Part shown: positions 12,501 to 27,500 of the stretch, piece after piece | How positions within the stretch are numbered: the stretch's first letter is position 1 | Layout: each line of letters opens with the position of its first letter | Assembly: GCA_029582155.1 (NCBI GenBank) | Contig: CM055907.1 | Coordinates: 33,105,983-33,169,982, forward strand | Length of the DNA stretch: 64,000 nt | Source: Panopea generosa | Lineage: Eukaryota > Mollusca > Bivalvia > Adapedonta > Hiatellidae | Reading direction: 5' to 3' | Notes under the pieces: generated by a model | What the model saw: only the letters and a program-made list of their open reading frames with translations | Databases searched by the model: none | What the model was told of the DNA's origin: nothing | Made by a program: the position numbers and the translations under genes

Positions 12501-15500
12501 AGCAGAATGAGGTGACCTGTCCACGGTTGAGTAGCAATGTCAGTCTTACAAGATCCTTGTACAGCAGGATGAGGTGACCTGTCCACGGGTGAGTAGCAGT
12601 GTCAGTCTTACAAGATCCTTATACAGCAGAATGAGGTGACCTGTCCACAGATGAGTAGCAATGTCAGTCTTAAACGATCCTTATACAGCAGAATGAGGTA
12701 ACCTGTCCACAGGTGAGTAGCAATGTCAGTCTTAAACGATCCTTATACAGTAGAATGAGGTGACCTGTCCACGGGTGAGTAGCATTGTCAGTCTTAAATG
12801 ATCCTTATACGGTAAAATGAGGTGACCTGTCCACGGGTGAGTAGCAATGTCAGTCTTAAACGATCCTTATACAGTAGAATGAGGTGACCTGTCCACGGGT
12901 GAGTAGCAATGTCAGTCTTTAACGATCCTTATACGGTAGAATGAGGTGACTTGGCCACAGGTGGGTAGCAATGTCAGTCTTAAACGATCCTTATACAGTA
13001 GAATGAGGTGACCTGTCCACGGGTGAGTAGCAATGTCAGTCTTTAACGATCCTTATATGGTAGAATGAGGTGACTTGTCCACTGGTGAGTAGCAATGTCA
13101 GTCTTAAACGATCCTTATACAGTAGAATGAGGTGACTTGTCCACAGGTGGGTAGCAATGTCAGTCTTAAACGATCCTTATACAGTATAATGAGGTGACCT
13201 GTCCACAGGTGAGTAGCAATGTCAGTCTTTAATGATCCTTATATGGTAGAATGAGGTGACTTGTCCACTGGTGAGTAGCAATGTCAGTCTTAAACGATCC
13301 TTATATGGTAGAATGAGGTGACCTGTCCACGGGTGAGTAGCAATGTCAGTCTTAAATGATCCTTATATGGTAGAATGAGGTGACCTGTCCACGGGTGAGT
13401 AGCAATGTCAGTCTTAAACGATCCTCGTACAGCAGAATGAGGTGACCTGTTCACGGGTGAGTAGCAATGTCAATCTTACAAGATCCTCATACAGTAGAAT
13501 GAGGTGACTTGTCCACAGGTGAGTAGCAATGTCAGTATTGCCCTTTATTTCAATTGCTATGATTTGTCTACAGGTCGGTAGCCAAATCAGTATTGCTCTT
13601 TATTTTAAAAACACTGAGGATGACTTAAACACATTTACACACAAGCCAGTAAGATGTATTGTATGGCTAATCATGAAGAATGATGATTGTATATCTATTA
13701 AATTCCTTCCTAAGTATAATTCTTCCATCAAATTTCAGCTTTCTAATTACATTGATATCAATATTTCTTGAATCAGAGACAGGAAGTCTGACTTCTTGTT
13801 GATATTTATTCAATTATTTAATGCAGCTTGAAAACATGAACCAAATATTATGATTTCTCATCTAAATTTAATTTTAAAGAAGACAAGGCTACAAACAAGG
13901 GTCATGTTTAGATGTGACATCATTCCTCTTACTACAACATGTTGTTCTAGATAAGGAGATACCGTATACCGCTGAATTAACTCCCCAGTTTTGTAACATA
14001 CTATAACTTACGTTTCACCTTACACAGGTTGGACATTTCCGTCAGATGTACAGCAAGATCATCAGTGATAAGCATGATGACATCATTGCCAAGTTTGGTG
14101 CCATCCTGGCCCAGGGCATCATGGATGCTGGTAAGTTTTCACACTTCTATGCCCAATATTACAAACAGAAAATTCTCTTTTATGCTTGGTTATTTTATGA
14201 ATAGGGGAATTTATGTACTCGCGTCTGTGTCCCACCTGCATTAACTGCATTAAGGTTTCAGTACAAGTTGTTCATAAGAGTGCAAAGCTTGCAGTTACAT
14301 GACTGGAACTTGTTATAAATGTGCATATTTAAACCCTGAGGCATTATGTAACAGTGGGCTCCCTTTACAACCAATGTAGCTTCCCTTTACACTCCCTTTC
14401 CTTTACAAACAGTATAACTATCCTTTACACCCTCTTCCCTTTACAAACAGTAAAAGCTTCCCTTTTCACCACTATACCTTTACAAACAATGTAGCTTCCC
14501 TTAACTTCCCCTTCCCTTTACAAACAGTATAGCTTCCCATTACTCCACCTTCCCTTTACAAACAATGTAGCTTCCCTTTACTAACAATGTAGCTTCCCTT
14601 TACGCCGCCTTCCCTTTACAAACAATGTAGCTTCCCTTTACACCCCCTTCCCTTTACTAACAGTATAGCTTCCCATTACTCCACCTTCCCTTTACAAACA
14701 ATGTAGCTTCCCTTTACATCACCTTCCCTTTACAAACACTGTAGCATCCTTTTACATCACCTTCCCTTTACAAACACTGTAGCTTCCCTTTACATCACCT
14801 TCCCTTTACAAACAATGTAGCTTCCCTTTACAACACCTTCCCTTTACAAACACTGTAGCTTCCCTTTACATCACCTTCCCTTTACAAACACTGTAGCTTC
14901 CCTTTACATCACCTTCCCTTTACAAACAATGTAGCTTCCCTTTACAAACAATGTAGCTTCCCTTTATACCACCTTCCTTTTATAAACAGTATAGCTTCCC
15001 ATTACTCCACCTTCCCTTTACAAACAATGTAGCTAACCTTTACTCCACCTTCCCTTTACAAACAATGTAGCTTCCCTTTACAAACAATGTAGCTTCACTT
15101 TATACCACCTTCCTTTTATAAACAGTATAACTTCCCATTACTCCACTTTCCCTTTACAAACAATGTAGCTTCCCATTACTCCACCTTCCCTTTACAAACA
15201 ATGTAGCTTCCCTTTACAAACAATGTAGCTTCCCTTTATACCACCTTCCTTTTATAAACAATGTAGCTTCCCTTTATACCACCTTCCTTTTACAAACAGT
15301 ATAGCTTCCCATTACTCCACCTTCCCTTTACAAACAATGTAGCTTCCCTTTACAAACAATGTAGCTTCCCTTTATACCACCTTCCTTTTATAAACAATGT
15401 AGCTTCCCTTAACATCCCCTTTCCTTTACAAACAGTATAGCTTCCCATTACTCCACCTTCGCTTTACAAACAATTTAGCTTCCCTTTATACCACCTTCCT

Positions 15501-18500
15501 TTTATAAACAATGTAGCTTCCCTTAACATCCCCTTTCCTTTACAAACACTGTAGCTTCCCTTTACACCCCCTTCCCTTTACAAACACTGTAGCTTCCCTT
15601 TACACCCCTTCCCTTTGCAAACAATGTAGTTTTTTCTTTACACCACCTTTCCTTTACAAACAATGTAGCTTCCCTTTACACCCACTTCCTTTTACAAACA
15701 CTGTAGCTTCCCTTTACACCCCTTCCCTTTACAAACAATGTAGCTTCCCTTTACACCCACTTCCCTTTACAAACAATGTAGCTTCCCTTAACATCCCCTT
15801 TCCTTTACAAACACTAGCTTCCCTTTACACCCCCTTCTCTTTACAAACACTGTAGCTTCCCTTTACACCCCTTCCCTTTACAAACACTGTAGCTTCCCTT
15901 TACACCCCTTCCCTTTGCAAACAATGTAGTTTTCCTTTACACCACCTTTCCTTTACAAACAATGTAGCTTCCCTTTACACCCACTTCCCTTTACAAACAA
16001 TGTAGCTTCCCTTTACACCCACTTCCCTTTACAAACAATGTAGCTTCCCTTTACACCCACTTCACTTTACAAACAATGTAGCTTCCCTTTACACCCACTT
16101 CCCTTTACAAACAATGTAGCTACTATTCCAAGCACTTGTGTTGTTGTTTTGTGTGTGTTATAAACAACATTGTTGTATAAACAAATAAACATTCAATTAA
16201 GTTTCTTTTTGTAAGTGTTTTCTTGGACAATAATTGGTGGGGTTGGTTTATTTGAGGGAGTAATCATGCGCAGATGTAGATAAGATATCTAGTTGATTTC
16301 ATTATTTCATAATAATTTGCAGATATATAATTATGATATGATTATAATTATAATGTGTATTATATTTGTAAATAGATTTTGCAGTTAGAAATTAAATAAT
16401 GACCAAGCTGCCATATGATCTCGATGCCATATCATGCTAAATACCATTCATGCAAAGATATCGTTTATTGACGCATTTCAAAACAGTTCTGAATAATGGG
16501 AATAGATCCTGTCTGAAATACTCATCACAAGGGATTTCATGAGTAGATAAAATCAAATTTATTGGGGAATGATAAGTAAAATTGATTTAGAAATATTTGT
16601 ACTTCACATTTTATTTGTTCAAATTGAATATAAAAAGAAATTAACGCAGACGTTTGCAGAAATCAACAAGGAGACGTATTATTGTGGTAAATCACGATAA
16701 ACTGCACACTCAAACAAAAGGTCATCTTTATTAAATTAAAGGGGAATATTTTAACATCACAGTTTATACTGCCAGTGCCAAACTACAAGATTTCATTTTA
16801 TAAGTATTTTTATTTGGTGAAACTTTGATAGTCTAAGGCATTGCAAATTTTATAGGAGTTATGGCCCCTTTTACACTTTTTATGCTCCCTAAAAAAAATT
16901 TGGGGTGGTATATAGTATTCACAGCATCCATCCGTCCGGTATTTTGTTTCTGGCCTGTATCATTGTCATGCATAGATTGATTTTGTTGATACTTTATACA
17001 AATGATCATCATAACATGACGACGTGTCACAAGTAAGACCCACACCCATACCTTAAAGGTCAAGGTCACAGTTTGAATTTGTTTGAATACATTTTGAGTC
17101 TGAGATTTCGTGTCCGCCCTGTAACTTTGTCATGCATAGATGGATTTTAATGATACTTGCTACAAATGATCAACATAACATGACAACGTGTCACGAGTAA
17201 GACCCACACTCATAACTCAAAGGTCAAGGTCACTATTTGAGTTTGTTTGACAACACTTAGAGTTTGTGTGAGATTTCGTGTCCGGCCTGTAACTTTGTCA
17301 TGCATAGATGGATTTTATAAATACATGGTACAAATGATCAACATAACATGACATGTTGCGAGTAAGACCCACACCTGTACCTCAAAGGTCAAGGTCTTTA
17401 TTTGAGTTTGTTTAACAACACTTTGAGTCTGTGTGAGATTTCGTGTCTGGCCTGCAACTTTGTCATGTATAAATGGATTTTAATAATACTTGTGATCAAC
17501 ATAACATGATGACATGTTGCACTTAATACCCAAACTCCCACTTCAAAGGTCAAGGTCACAATTTTAACTTTGTTTGACAACACTTTCAGTCATTTTGACA
17601 TTTTTTGTCCGGTCCGTCATCTATGGATAAATTTTAAAAACACTTGGTTCAGTTGATCAACATGACATAATTAAGTGTCGCATGTAGGACCCAGAACTTT
17701 TCCTCAAAGATCAAGGTCACACTTTCAATTTGTTTGATATTGTGTGTCTGGTCTGTGACTTTAACTTGGCTCAATTTATCAAGATGACATGACGACGTGT
17801 CATAAGTAAGACCTAGACCCATACTTCAAAGATCAAGGTCACGCTTTTAGTATGTATGACATCACTTTAAATCTGTTTGAAATTTCAAGTCCATCCTTTA
17901 ACTTTATCATGCATTGATGGATTTCAATTGGCTCAATTTATCAACAATTGATCTGTAACTGTTAAATTTAGGGATTTTAAAATAGCTTGACACAAGTGAT
18001 CAGCATGTCATGATGATGTTTCAGCAACATTTAACTGTTGAAATACCCAGACCATTACATCAGATGTCAAGGTCAAGGTTTCACAAAGGTCAAGGTCATG
18101 CTTTAATGTAAAAAAAAAACATGAAATTGTATGTCTAGTCTGAAACATCAGTCCATTTCTCTTTATATTCATGGATACATCACTACCTATTATAACATAA
18201 TTATATTGTTATTTTTTAATAACCATTTGGGGGGCATGCAACACTTACCAGTGATTTTTTCTTGTTTGGTAAAAGATTGGTTTCCAATGAATGGCTTCTG
18301 GAAGAGTGTGTATTTGATTTATATTTGGTGATTACAATTTTCTCAATTAAATTTTACAAGAGCTATGTGCACCCCTTTTTACTGATTTTTTTTTATATAT
18401 AAAATTCACTAACAGACAGCAGGGATATAAAAGTGTGTGTCCTATGGACACATTGCTAGTTTGATCACAGCTATATTGTTCTGTTTGTTAACTTATGTTT

Positions 18501-21500
18501 CTCTCCTACATTATATTTCAAAAAGAATTACAGAAACATTAATGTTGTTATGAGATCAAACGTCTCTTTATTGTTTGACACAAAGAAACAGCATGTGGCC
18601 TGTTTTAGCTTGACTATTCGAAGAATATGAGAGCTATTCTACTCTCCAGGTCGTCAGTGTCTTACCTTTGTTAAAGTTTTGCATGCAAGTCCCTATCTCA
18701 GTAACCATCACATGTAATGATTTGAAACTTTACACAAGCATCAACCAGTCATCAACCCTACTACAATAACTAAGTTAGATAACTCTTGCATGAATTAAAT
18801 GCAAATTATTGCCCTTGTTTGACTTAGAAATTCTGGTTAAAGTTTTGCGTGCAAGTACCATCAAGTCCCCTTGTTTTACTTACAAAATCTGGTTAAAGTT
18901 TTGCGTGCAAGTACCATCAAGTCCCCTTGTTTTACTTAAAAAATCTGGTTAAAGTTTTGCATGCAAGTACCATCAAGTCCCCTTGTTTTACTTACAAAAT
19001 CTGGTTAAAGTTTTGCATGCAAGTACCATCAAGTCCCCTTGTTTTACTTACAAAATCTGGTTAAAGTTTTGCATGCAAGTACCATCAAGTCCATATCTCA
19101 CCACCACTTAATGTATTTGATTGAAACTTCACACAAAACTTTCTAGTCATCAAACATATAACAATAACTAAGCTTGAATATAATGCAAAATTATTGCCCT
19201 TATTTGACTTAGAAATTCTGGTTAAAGTTTTGCTTGCAAGTACCATTTAGTCCATATCTCACCAACCACTTAATGTATTTGATTGAAACTTTACCCATCT
19301 TTCCCAGTCATCAACCCTTCTACAACAACTAAGTAAGATAACTCTTGCATGAATATAATGCATATTATTGCCCTTATCTGACTTAGAAATTAAAGTTTAA
19401 AGTTAAAGTTTTGCATGCAAGTACCATTTAGTCAATATCTCACCAACCATACAATGTATTTGATAGAAATTTTACACAAGCCTTCCCGGTCATCAGCCCT
19501 ATTGCAATAACTAAGTTAGATAACTCTTGCATAAATATAATGCAAATTATTGCTCTTGCTTGACTTAGAAAATCTGGTTAAAGTTTATGTGCAAGCCCCC
19601 ATCTCAGTAATCAATCCATGTATTGACTTGAAACTTTACACAAGCCTTCCCAGTCATCAACCCTACAACAATAACTAAGTTAGATAACTTTTGCATGAAT
19701 ATAATGCATATTATTGCCCTTGTTTGACTTAGAAATTCAGGTTAAGGTTTTGCTTGCAAGTACCACCATGTCCATAACTTACCAACCACTCAATTTATTG
19801 TATTAAAACTCCACACAAGATTTTCCAGTCATTAGACCTACTAAAATAATGAAGTTACATAAATTTTGCAAGAATATATTGAAAGTTATTGCCCTTGTTT
19901 GACTTGAAATGCTGGTTAAATGTTTGCGTGCAAATACCATCAAGTCCATATCTCAGCAACTGCACTATGTATTTGATTATAAGTTTAACTCTTGCATGAA
20001 TATAAAACAAATTATTGCCCTTGTTTGACTTATAGTTTTTGGTTAAGTTTTGCATGCAAGTACAGGTAAGTTCATATCACACCAACCACTCAATGTATTT
20101 GATTGAAACTTTACATATGGCTTTGTAGTCATGGAACCAACTAAGTTAATAAAGTGGGATAACTCTTGCCAGATATTTTTGCAAAATTATGGTCTTTGTT
20201 TGACATCGAAATAATATAACTCAGCAGTCACTGCATGTATTGGATTGAAACTTCATACAAGGTATTGCAGTTTTAAGACCTACTCAATTTTGTCAATTGT
20301 GTAAGGTCGATAACTCTTATTTGCTTGAATTTGTCATCAGTCTCAATCAAATTTGTACTTTTGTGACAAATATTCAAATAGTCAAGCGCACTGTCCCTCC
20401 GACAGCTCTTGTTCCTTTATTAACCAAGCTCACATGAACAAAGATTAATATCTTCACCCGTATGTCAACAACTACTTGGATGACATATCCTTTGGAGCTT
20501 AAATGAAAACCTTAAATAATGTCCCCTTTACAACTAGGATACATGGAGCTTTTCACAGAAGGGGGGGGGGGGGATAAAGCTTTAGCAATCTGGAAAATAA
20601 AGCATAACACTGTTAAAATCATGTTCTAACCATTAATTACCAGATATTAGAATAATATTTCATATCTAGACAGGTTTTTACATTTTGGGAATTTTTTGGG
20701 CCTAAATTGAGAAAAACATAATTTTTTTAATTGGGAAGTAGCTGAATATGGGGCGCTGTTTAATAAGGTAAAAAAGTTCTTTCATGAGTCCACGAATCCC
20801 TGCTTGCTTACAGTCCCATTGATGATTCATATACAACATTGTGTCTAATTGTCATTTGTCTCTCTCACCACTGATTCAAGTGGGAAAGTTATCAGTTACT
20901 TGAGATGGGTGTACTGGAATACTGGTTTATAACCTTCAAGAATTCCAGGAAATAGTGGTAAAGTTATTAGTTACTTGAGATGGGTGTACTGGAAGGAAAT
21001 AGTGGTAAAATTATCAGCTACTTGAGATGGGTGTAGTGGAATACTGGTTTTTAACCTTCAAGAATTCCAGGAAATATTGGTAAAGTTATCAGTTACTTGA
21101 GATGGGTGTACTGGAATACTAGTTTATAACCTTCAAGAATTCCAGGAAACAGTGGTGAAATTATCAGTTACTTGAGATGGTTGTACTGGAATACTGGTTT
21201 ATAACCTTCAAGAATTCCAGGAAATCGTGGTTAAGTTGACGGATCAGCTGCTACCACTCGATCGCAAAACAAAATGATGCTAAATATTCAAACAGGCATT
21301 TAAGTCTGAATTTATGATTTTCAAAGCAACAATGATATAGAAATCTCTTTCAATTATTATTTGAATGATAAAAACACAAAAATCGTGACATTTCACTTAG
21401 GAGACTAGCCAGCAGGTGGTCTGGCTGATTTTATCTCTATATTTTGTAGTCCAACCAGACTAAATTTATGATGTTTTGATATCATGCAGCGAATTGATGC

Positions 21501-24500
21501 TTAAGATTTTTCATAAAAAATATTTTGTTAAGTAAAAAATGTAATATATGTGAAAATAATTTGATCATGCAATAAAGGCCATTGAGGATATGCGTTATTG
21601 TTACTTTATTTTACATTTATCATAGAAGTGCTAGATGTGGTGTTCCAATGTCTGTGATGCACCAGATAAAACAAGTATTTATCTCTGTTTGTGTCACTCT
21701 GTATGTGCTGATATTACCCATGATAAATTTCAAGATGCTCAATCTCTCTCAGATATAACCAGTGCATACTTTCAGAATGAAGGCAGAAACATGATAAGAA
21801 ATATGATAAGACATTATACATATACAAGTTGTGCTAAGAGTATCAGCCACTGGTGTTGAAGTAATGTTTATAATTTTCCACAAGTTTGCAGATCACATGG
21901 TTTAGGCCCATTTTTTTTATCTCCGCTCCGGGGTGGGTGGGTGGGTAATAAAAAGAGTAATTCTTGAAAGCCAGAAGTCATTTGTCATTTGTTAGCAGCA
22001 CTTTCTCTGAAACCACTGGGCCAATTAAACTCAGGCTTCACATGGATGTTTCTATTGCATAGGAGACAATACAGAAGTTTTTGTTTTTTTTCGATCTGAA
22101 ATTCAAGATGGCTGCCATTACTAAAAATAGTCCAAAACTTAAAAAATCTTCTTCTCATAAATGGCCCCAACAGATTTTCAAAATGTTTATGTAGTAATGA
22201 TGACCAACTATAGTTTTATTAGATTTGTTCAAATGGTGTCACTAGGGTTAAATATGACTCCGCCCTGTGGGTTCAATTAGGGGACATGTCATTATAATAA
22301 TTTTTTTTAAAAAAAATGGAAATGATTTTGCCTATATCTTCACAGAAGCATTGTTTGGTGAAGGAGGTTCAGATTTGTAAAAATGACTTGGTTCCACTGT
22401 CTTAAGGGGTCAGGAGGGGCCCCAAAAGGGTAAAAATTGGGAATTATTAAATTTGTTTTCTTAAGAACCGGTATGTCAGATTTGTTCATATTTTGCATAA
22501 ATTATCCCTATGTGTAGGGATTTGATTGCAGATAAGAATTTAGGGGCTAAAATTTAAAGGGGCCCTGTAAGGGGACTTAGAATTTTACATAGGGATACTA
22601 TGGGAAAACAGAAAATTCTCTTTTTCTTTCCTCTTTTCTGAAACCACTTGGCCAATTAAAATGAAACTTCACATGGATGTTCTATTGCATAGGAGACTAT
22701 ACAGAAGATTTTTTTTTTTTTCGATCTGAAATTCAAGATGGCCGCCATTACTAAAAATAGTCCAAAACTAAAAAAATCTTCTCATGAACGGCCCAACAGA
22801 TATTCAAAATGTTTATGTAGTGACCCTGCCCCGAGGGTTCAATTAGGGGACACATGTCAATATAATATTTTTTTTTTTTTTTTTTTTAATTGAAATGATT
22901 TTGCCTATATCTTCACAATAGCATTGTTAGGTGAAGGAGGTTCATATTTGTAAAAATGACTGGGTTCCTATGTTTTAAGGGGTCAGGAGGGGCCCCAAAA
23001 GGGTACAAATTGGGAATTACTAAAATTGATTTCTTAAAAACCGGTATGTCAGATTTGTACATATTTGATATAAATTATCCTTATGTGTAGGGGTTTGATT
23101 GCAGATAAAAATTTAGGGGCTAAAATATATAGGGGCCCTGTAAGTGGACTAAGAATTTTACATAGGTATACTATGGGAAAACTGAGAATTCTCCTTTTTT
23201 TTTCATTTATACTGAAACCACTTGGCCAATTAAACTGAAACTTCACATGGATGTTTCTATTGCATAGGAGACTATACAAAAGATTTTTTTTTCTATCTAA
23301 AATTCAAGATGGCCACTGTTACTTAAAATAGTCCAAAACTTAAAAAATCTTCTTCTCATGAACAGTCCAACAGATTTTCAAAATGTTTATGTAGTAATGA
23401 TGACCAACTATAGTTTTGTTAGATTTGTTCAAATGGTGTCCCTATGGTTAAAAATGACCCCGAGAATTTCAAAAATTGCTATGGTCACTATGAGTCAGTA
23501 GAGCGTCCTCAGGCCCTCTTGGGCCTTTTGTTTATGTACAAAATTCTCCATTTCCAACTCCAAAACTGTTCAAGGTAACTTTACGAAACTTTGTACACAT
23601 GTCAACCTATTGGTCTTCTTATAAAATACTTTTCATTTTCCATATTTTTCATTTACCATGCAAATTTTTTTTGCAAAATTCTCCCTTTCTGGTGCTCGTC
23701 TCTAAAACCTAGTGGTCTAGTAGCACCGTTTGCTGTGAAGGAAACTCAGAACATCAGTGTAAAATAGCCAGGTCCGATTACCTTATTGACTCTTTTGGTA
23801 ACTTGTCTGACCATCAATCAAGGGGTCGTGAGTTCAAATCGCCACCCGGCAAGTCTCTGTGATGATTGATATACGACATTGTGTATTGTGTCTCATTATC
23901 ATTCTTCTCTCACGGCTGATTCAAGTGGGAAAGTTACTAGTTACTTGCAGAGATGGGATGTGCTAAAGTATTGGTAAACCTTTCAGGATCCTAGGAAACA
24001 GTGGCTAGATTAACTGATTGTCTGTTAGCCCAAGATGGCATAAAAAAGACACTAAATATTCCATCAATCAATCAGTGTAAAATATCCCATTGTGGGGAAT
24101 ATTAACTCCTATGTTCTCTTATTCACCATCAAATGGAAATGTTTAAAATTGGCATTTACTGTGCAGGGTCCCTATACATCCTAGTCCTTTGATTTGTTCA
24201 AACTTCAATCACCTACTCGCAGGGATTCACTATGATCAGACAATGCTTTAGATCTGATCTCAATTGGACTTGGCCTAAAGCTCAAGTGTCAGCTGTTATG
24301 ATCACTTTTCGTTGGTCAGTTTGTGTTTCTATGCATGTCTGTCTGTCCATCGACATATTTTCACCATATTTGGAGTGTAGCAAGAAGCTTTTTCAAGGTC
24401 ATTCAAATGATACATTGTTGTTTACATGGGAATGCTATAGGAAAAAAGAAAATAATTCTCATTTTTCTCACAGATAAGTTCTTTATAGGTTTAGTCTTCA

Positions 24501-27500
24501 AAATAAGAACTGACAGGTGAGATAAGGTAAGCAACTTAGACATATATTGCTATGTAAAAGTTGCCTTACTCCCCCACTATTTGTGATCAAATTAAGCAGA
24601 AACTTGCTTGGAAGGTTTTAAATTAAAAATCTTGCCCATGCTTCTACTCTTGAACCAACTCTTGTTTTTCAATGAAGTTTGCTCAGAAAGATCAATATGA
24701 AAATATGTATGTATGAGGGGGGGTTCAAAAAGTTTGTAGACTTTTGCCATAACTTTTTTATTTATCAGTGTATTCTAATGTTTTTCAGGGAGCCTTTGCC
24801 GCTATATATTTGCAGTGATTTTACAAAAATTTGATAATTTTCCATCATTAGTTTATAGTCTATAGTAACTATGGAAACGTCTATTTACATAGTTGGGGCA
24901 GTTTTTGCTTCTTTTTTTTCTACGTGTTATATTCAAACAAGCGTAGCGTTGCCAAAACAGATTTTATTTTTAAATAAAAAATATCAGTGTATGCTGTATC
25001 GTATGTTGGTTTACATCCTTTAAAAAAAAAAAGCACCGATTATGGATTATGCGCATCTTTTAATGACGTCAATATTATGATGTTACAGTATGCCATTTTG
25101 TTTAAAACAAAATGACGTTGGGGCACTTGAAAATGGATTAGCATTTGGAAAACCGCAGTTCTGTAAAGTTCTGCTCCTTGTTAAGTAATACACCTGCTTA
25201 AACAAAGGAACAGAAGTATGTACAATGAATCTTATGTTTCAAGGTTTTTAGTATGATGTATCATGTTAAAGTTTTCAAAATATGTCCCAAATACATTTAT
25301 TTCAAATACAATAATACTATTGTGCATTGTACAGTAGTGAAAGAAAGTTTTGCACATTTATTCTCTTTAACCATCAGTTGTCATTCCCTGAAACTTTGTG
25401 GGAAGGATCAGTCTGATGCCTAACTTTACACCTGATGCCTAACATGCCTAACTTTGTTCTGATGCCTAACTTTGCATATCTCTTTTGAATTCTGGCTCAA
25501 TGAGTTGACTAGACAATGCTTTAAATGTCAAATTGAACCTTTTTTTGCACAAATTGATGAAATCATGAATTTCCATTTTCCTTATTATCCTTATATAAAA
25601 CTCAAAGACTTTGTAGGGCTTTGTCTTATAAATACTAGCCCCTGGATTTATATAAGCTTCAGTCCTCTACACAGGGGGGTAATTCATGATAAATATGAAC
25701 ACATTTGACTGACCTGTATTTGAGATATGTTTGTTGTTAAATTTCCAATTTTGTAATCTTTTTTAGACCCTCATGACCCCTTAAGCCAGTGGAACCAGTC
25801 ATTTTAACATATCTAAATCTCTTTGGCCAAGCAATACTTTTAATCTCTATTATAATCACATGCATTCCCTAATTGAGCCCTAAGGGTGGGGTCATTTTAA
25901 ACCCGAGGGGCACCATTTATACAAATCTGACTGAACTGGATTTGGTGAAAATCTCTCATAAATTAGATATTTTTAAAATCGGTACGGTTTTATGAGAAGT
26001 TTTTTAATATTTTCAGTAATGGTGGCCATCTTGTATTTTAGATTGAAAAAACAATAGCAAAAACAGATAAATGAGACGCATCCATGTGAAGTTTCAGTAT
26101 AACTAGTGGTTTCAGAGAAGCACTGTATACTTATGGTCTGCTGAAAATCAAATCAATTCAATTCTACCTGTTCTGATCATGTTTTGTGTTATACTGAACA
26201 GCCTCCCTTCGGACATCAACAGATAGTGCCAAATAGCAAGTATTGAAAAATAAATAAACTCATGGAGATATGAAGCTTTATGTGAATTTACCAAGGAGAT
26301 GAACTGATACAGATATATGGGAGAAACCTGACATTTTATGCCAAGTAATAAAATAATCCAAATAATCTATGGCAGATAGTTGACTCTGGGGAAAATTCTC
26401 ATTTGCTGTGGCTATAACACAGCAGGGTGAAGCCTAACTTGTGTGAGATGGTGGTGGGAATAAGTATTTAGTAAGACTTCATAACATAAATATATGCCAC
26501 AGGGTCACAGTGCCCACTTTTGTTAAGATGATGGATTTGATCATGTGATATAAGCAGAACTGTTAATTTCTACTATTTTTGTCAGCTAGCTTGTGGTGAG
26601 CTTCACATAGCCGTCACAATGGCGCTTAAGTGAAGGTTTGTCCACACTTAAGTCCAATCTTGTCCAGGCTCTAACTTTCTCATTTGTAGAAGGATTTTAA
26701 AATAACATGGCACAAAATTACTGTTCACTATTTTAAAATAAGATGACACAAAATGAGTGTTTACTATAGTGAGATGAGATGTTGTGCACACATAGAGGTT
26801 CAAGTCCAGAAATATGTACAACATTTCGTCTACTCCATATCTTGTAAACCACTTGAAAGATTTGAAATAACTTGGTACAAATGTTCACCATAATTAGACT
26901 ATGTGTTGCACACAAAACCCAGGTTAATTGGTGAAGGTCACACTTACAGGTTCTAGATCAGAAATAAGTAAAAAGGTTTCATGTCCACTACATATCTTGT
27001 AACCATCTCAACAGATTTGTAATAATTTGGCACAAATGTTGATGTGTCACGCCCAAGACCATGGTTATATTTAGACCTTCAAGGTCAGAAATACGCACAC
27101 AATTCGTGTCTATTCCGTATCTTGTAAATTACTTGACAAATTTTGAAATAACATGGCTAACTTATGTTGCACACGATGTCCAGGATATTAACTCAAAGGT
27201 CAAGGTCACACATAGGGGCTCAAGATCAGAAAAGCCACTTCATTTTTCATTTTTCATATTTTGTAAATCACATGAAAGATTTTGAAATAATATGCCATAA
27301 ATGTTCACCATAATGGGACATTTGCTCGCAGGTCTGTTTTGGCAGGTTCTACATTGTAGCCCTTTGGCATATTGTTATCAGGAAGGCACCACCAATTTCA
27401 AGGGGTAGGTAAGCAATAAATGAAAAATCTCAGTTGGTTACTAGACCCCTATCTACAACCAACTCCAACCCAATTACCCCATCTCTGTCAATGTGTCTAA

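Noticed and set aside
11637..13545. CRISPR-like array
   Set aside because: Units are directly adjacent with no unique spacers, and the host is eukaryotic.
14029..14244. 71-codon open frame '[12 protein letters not shown]'
   Set aside because: Wrong-frame shadow of the PSMD1 exon at 14028-14130.
24715..25020. Mariner-type transposon from the GGGGTTCAAAAAGTTTGTAG end
   Set aside because: No matching inverted end, TA duplication or transposase frame could be found.
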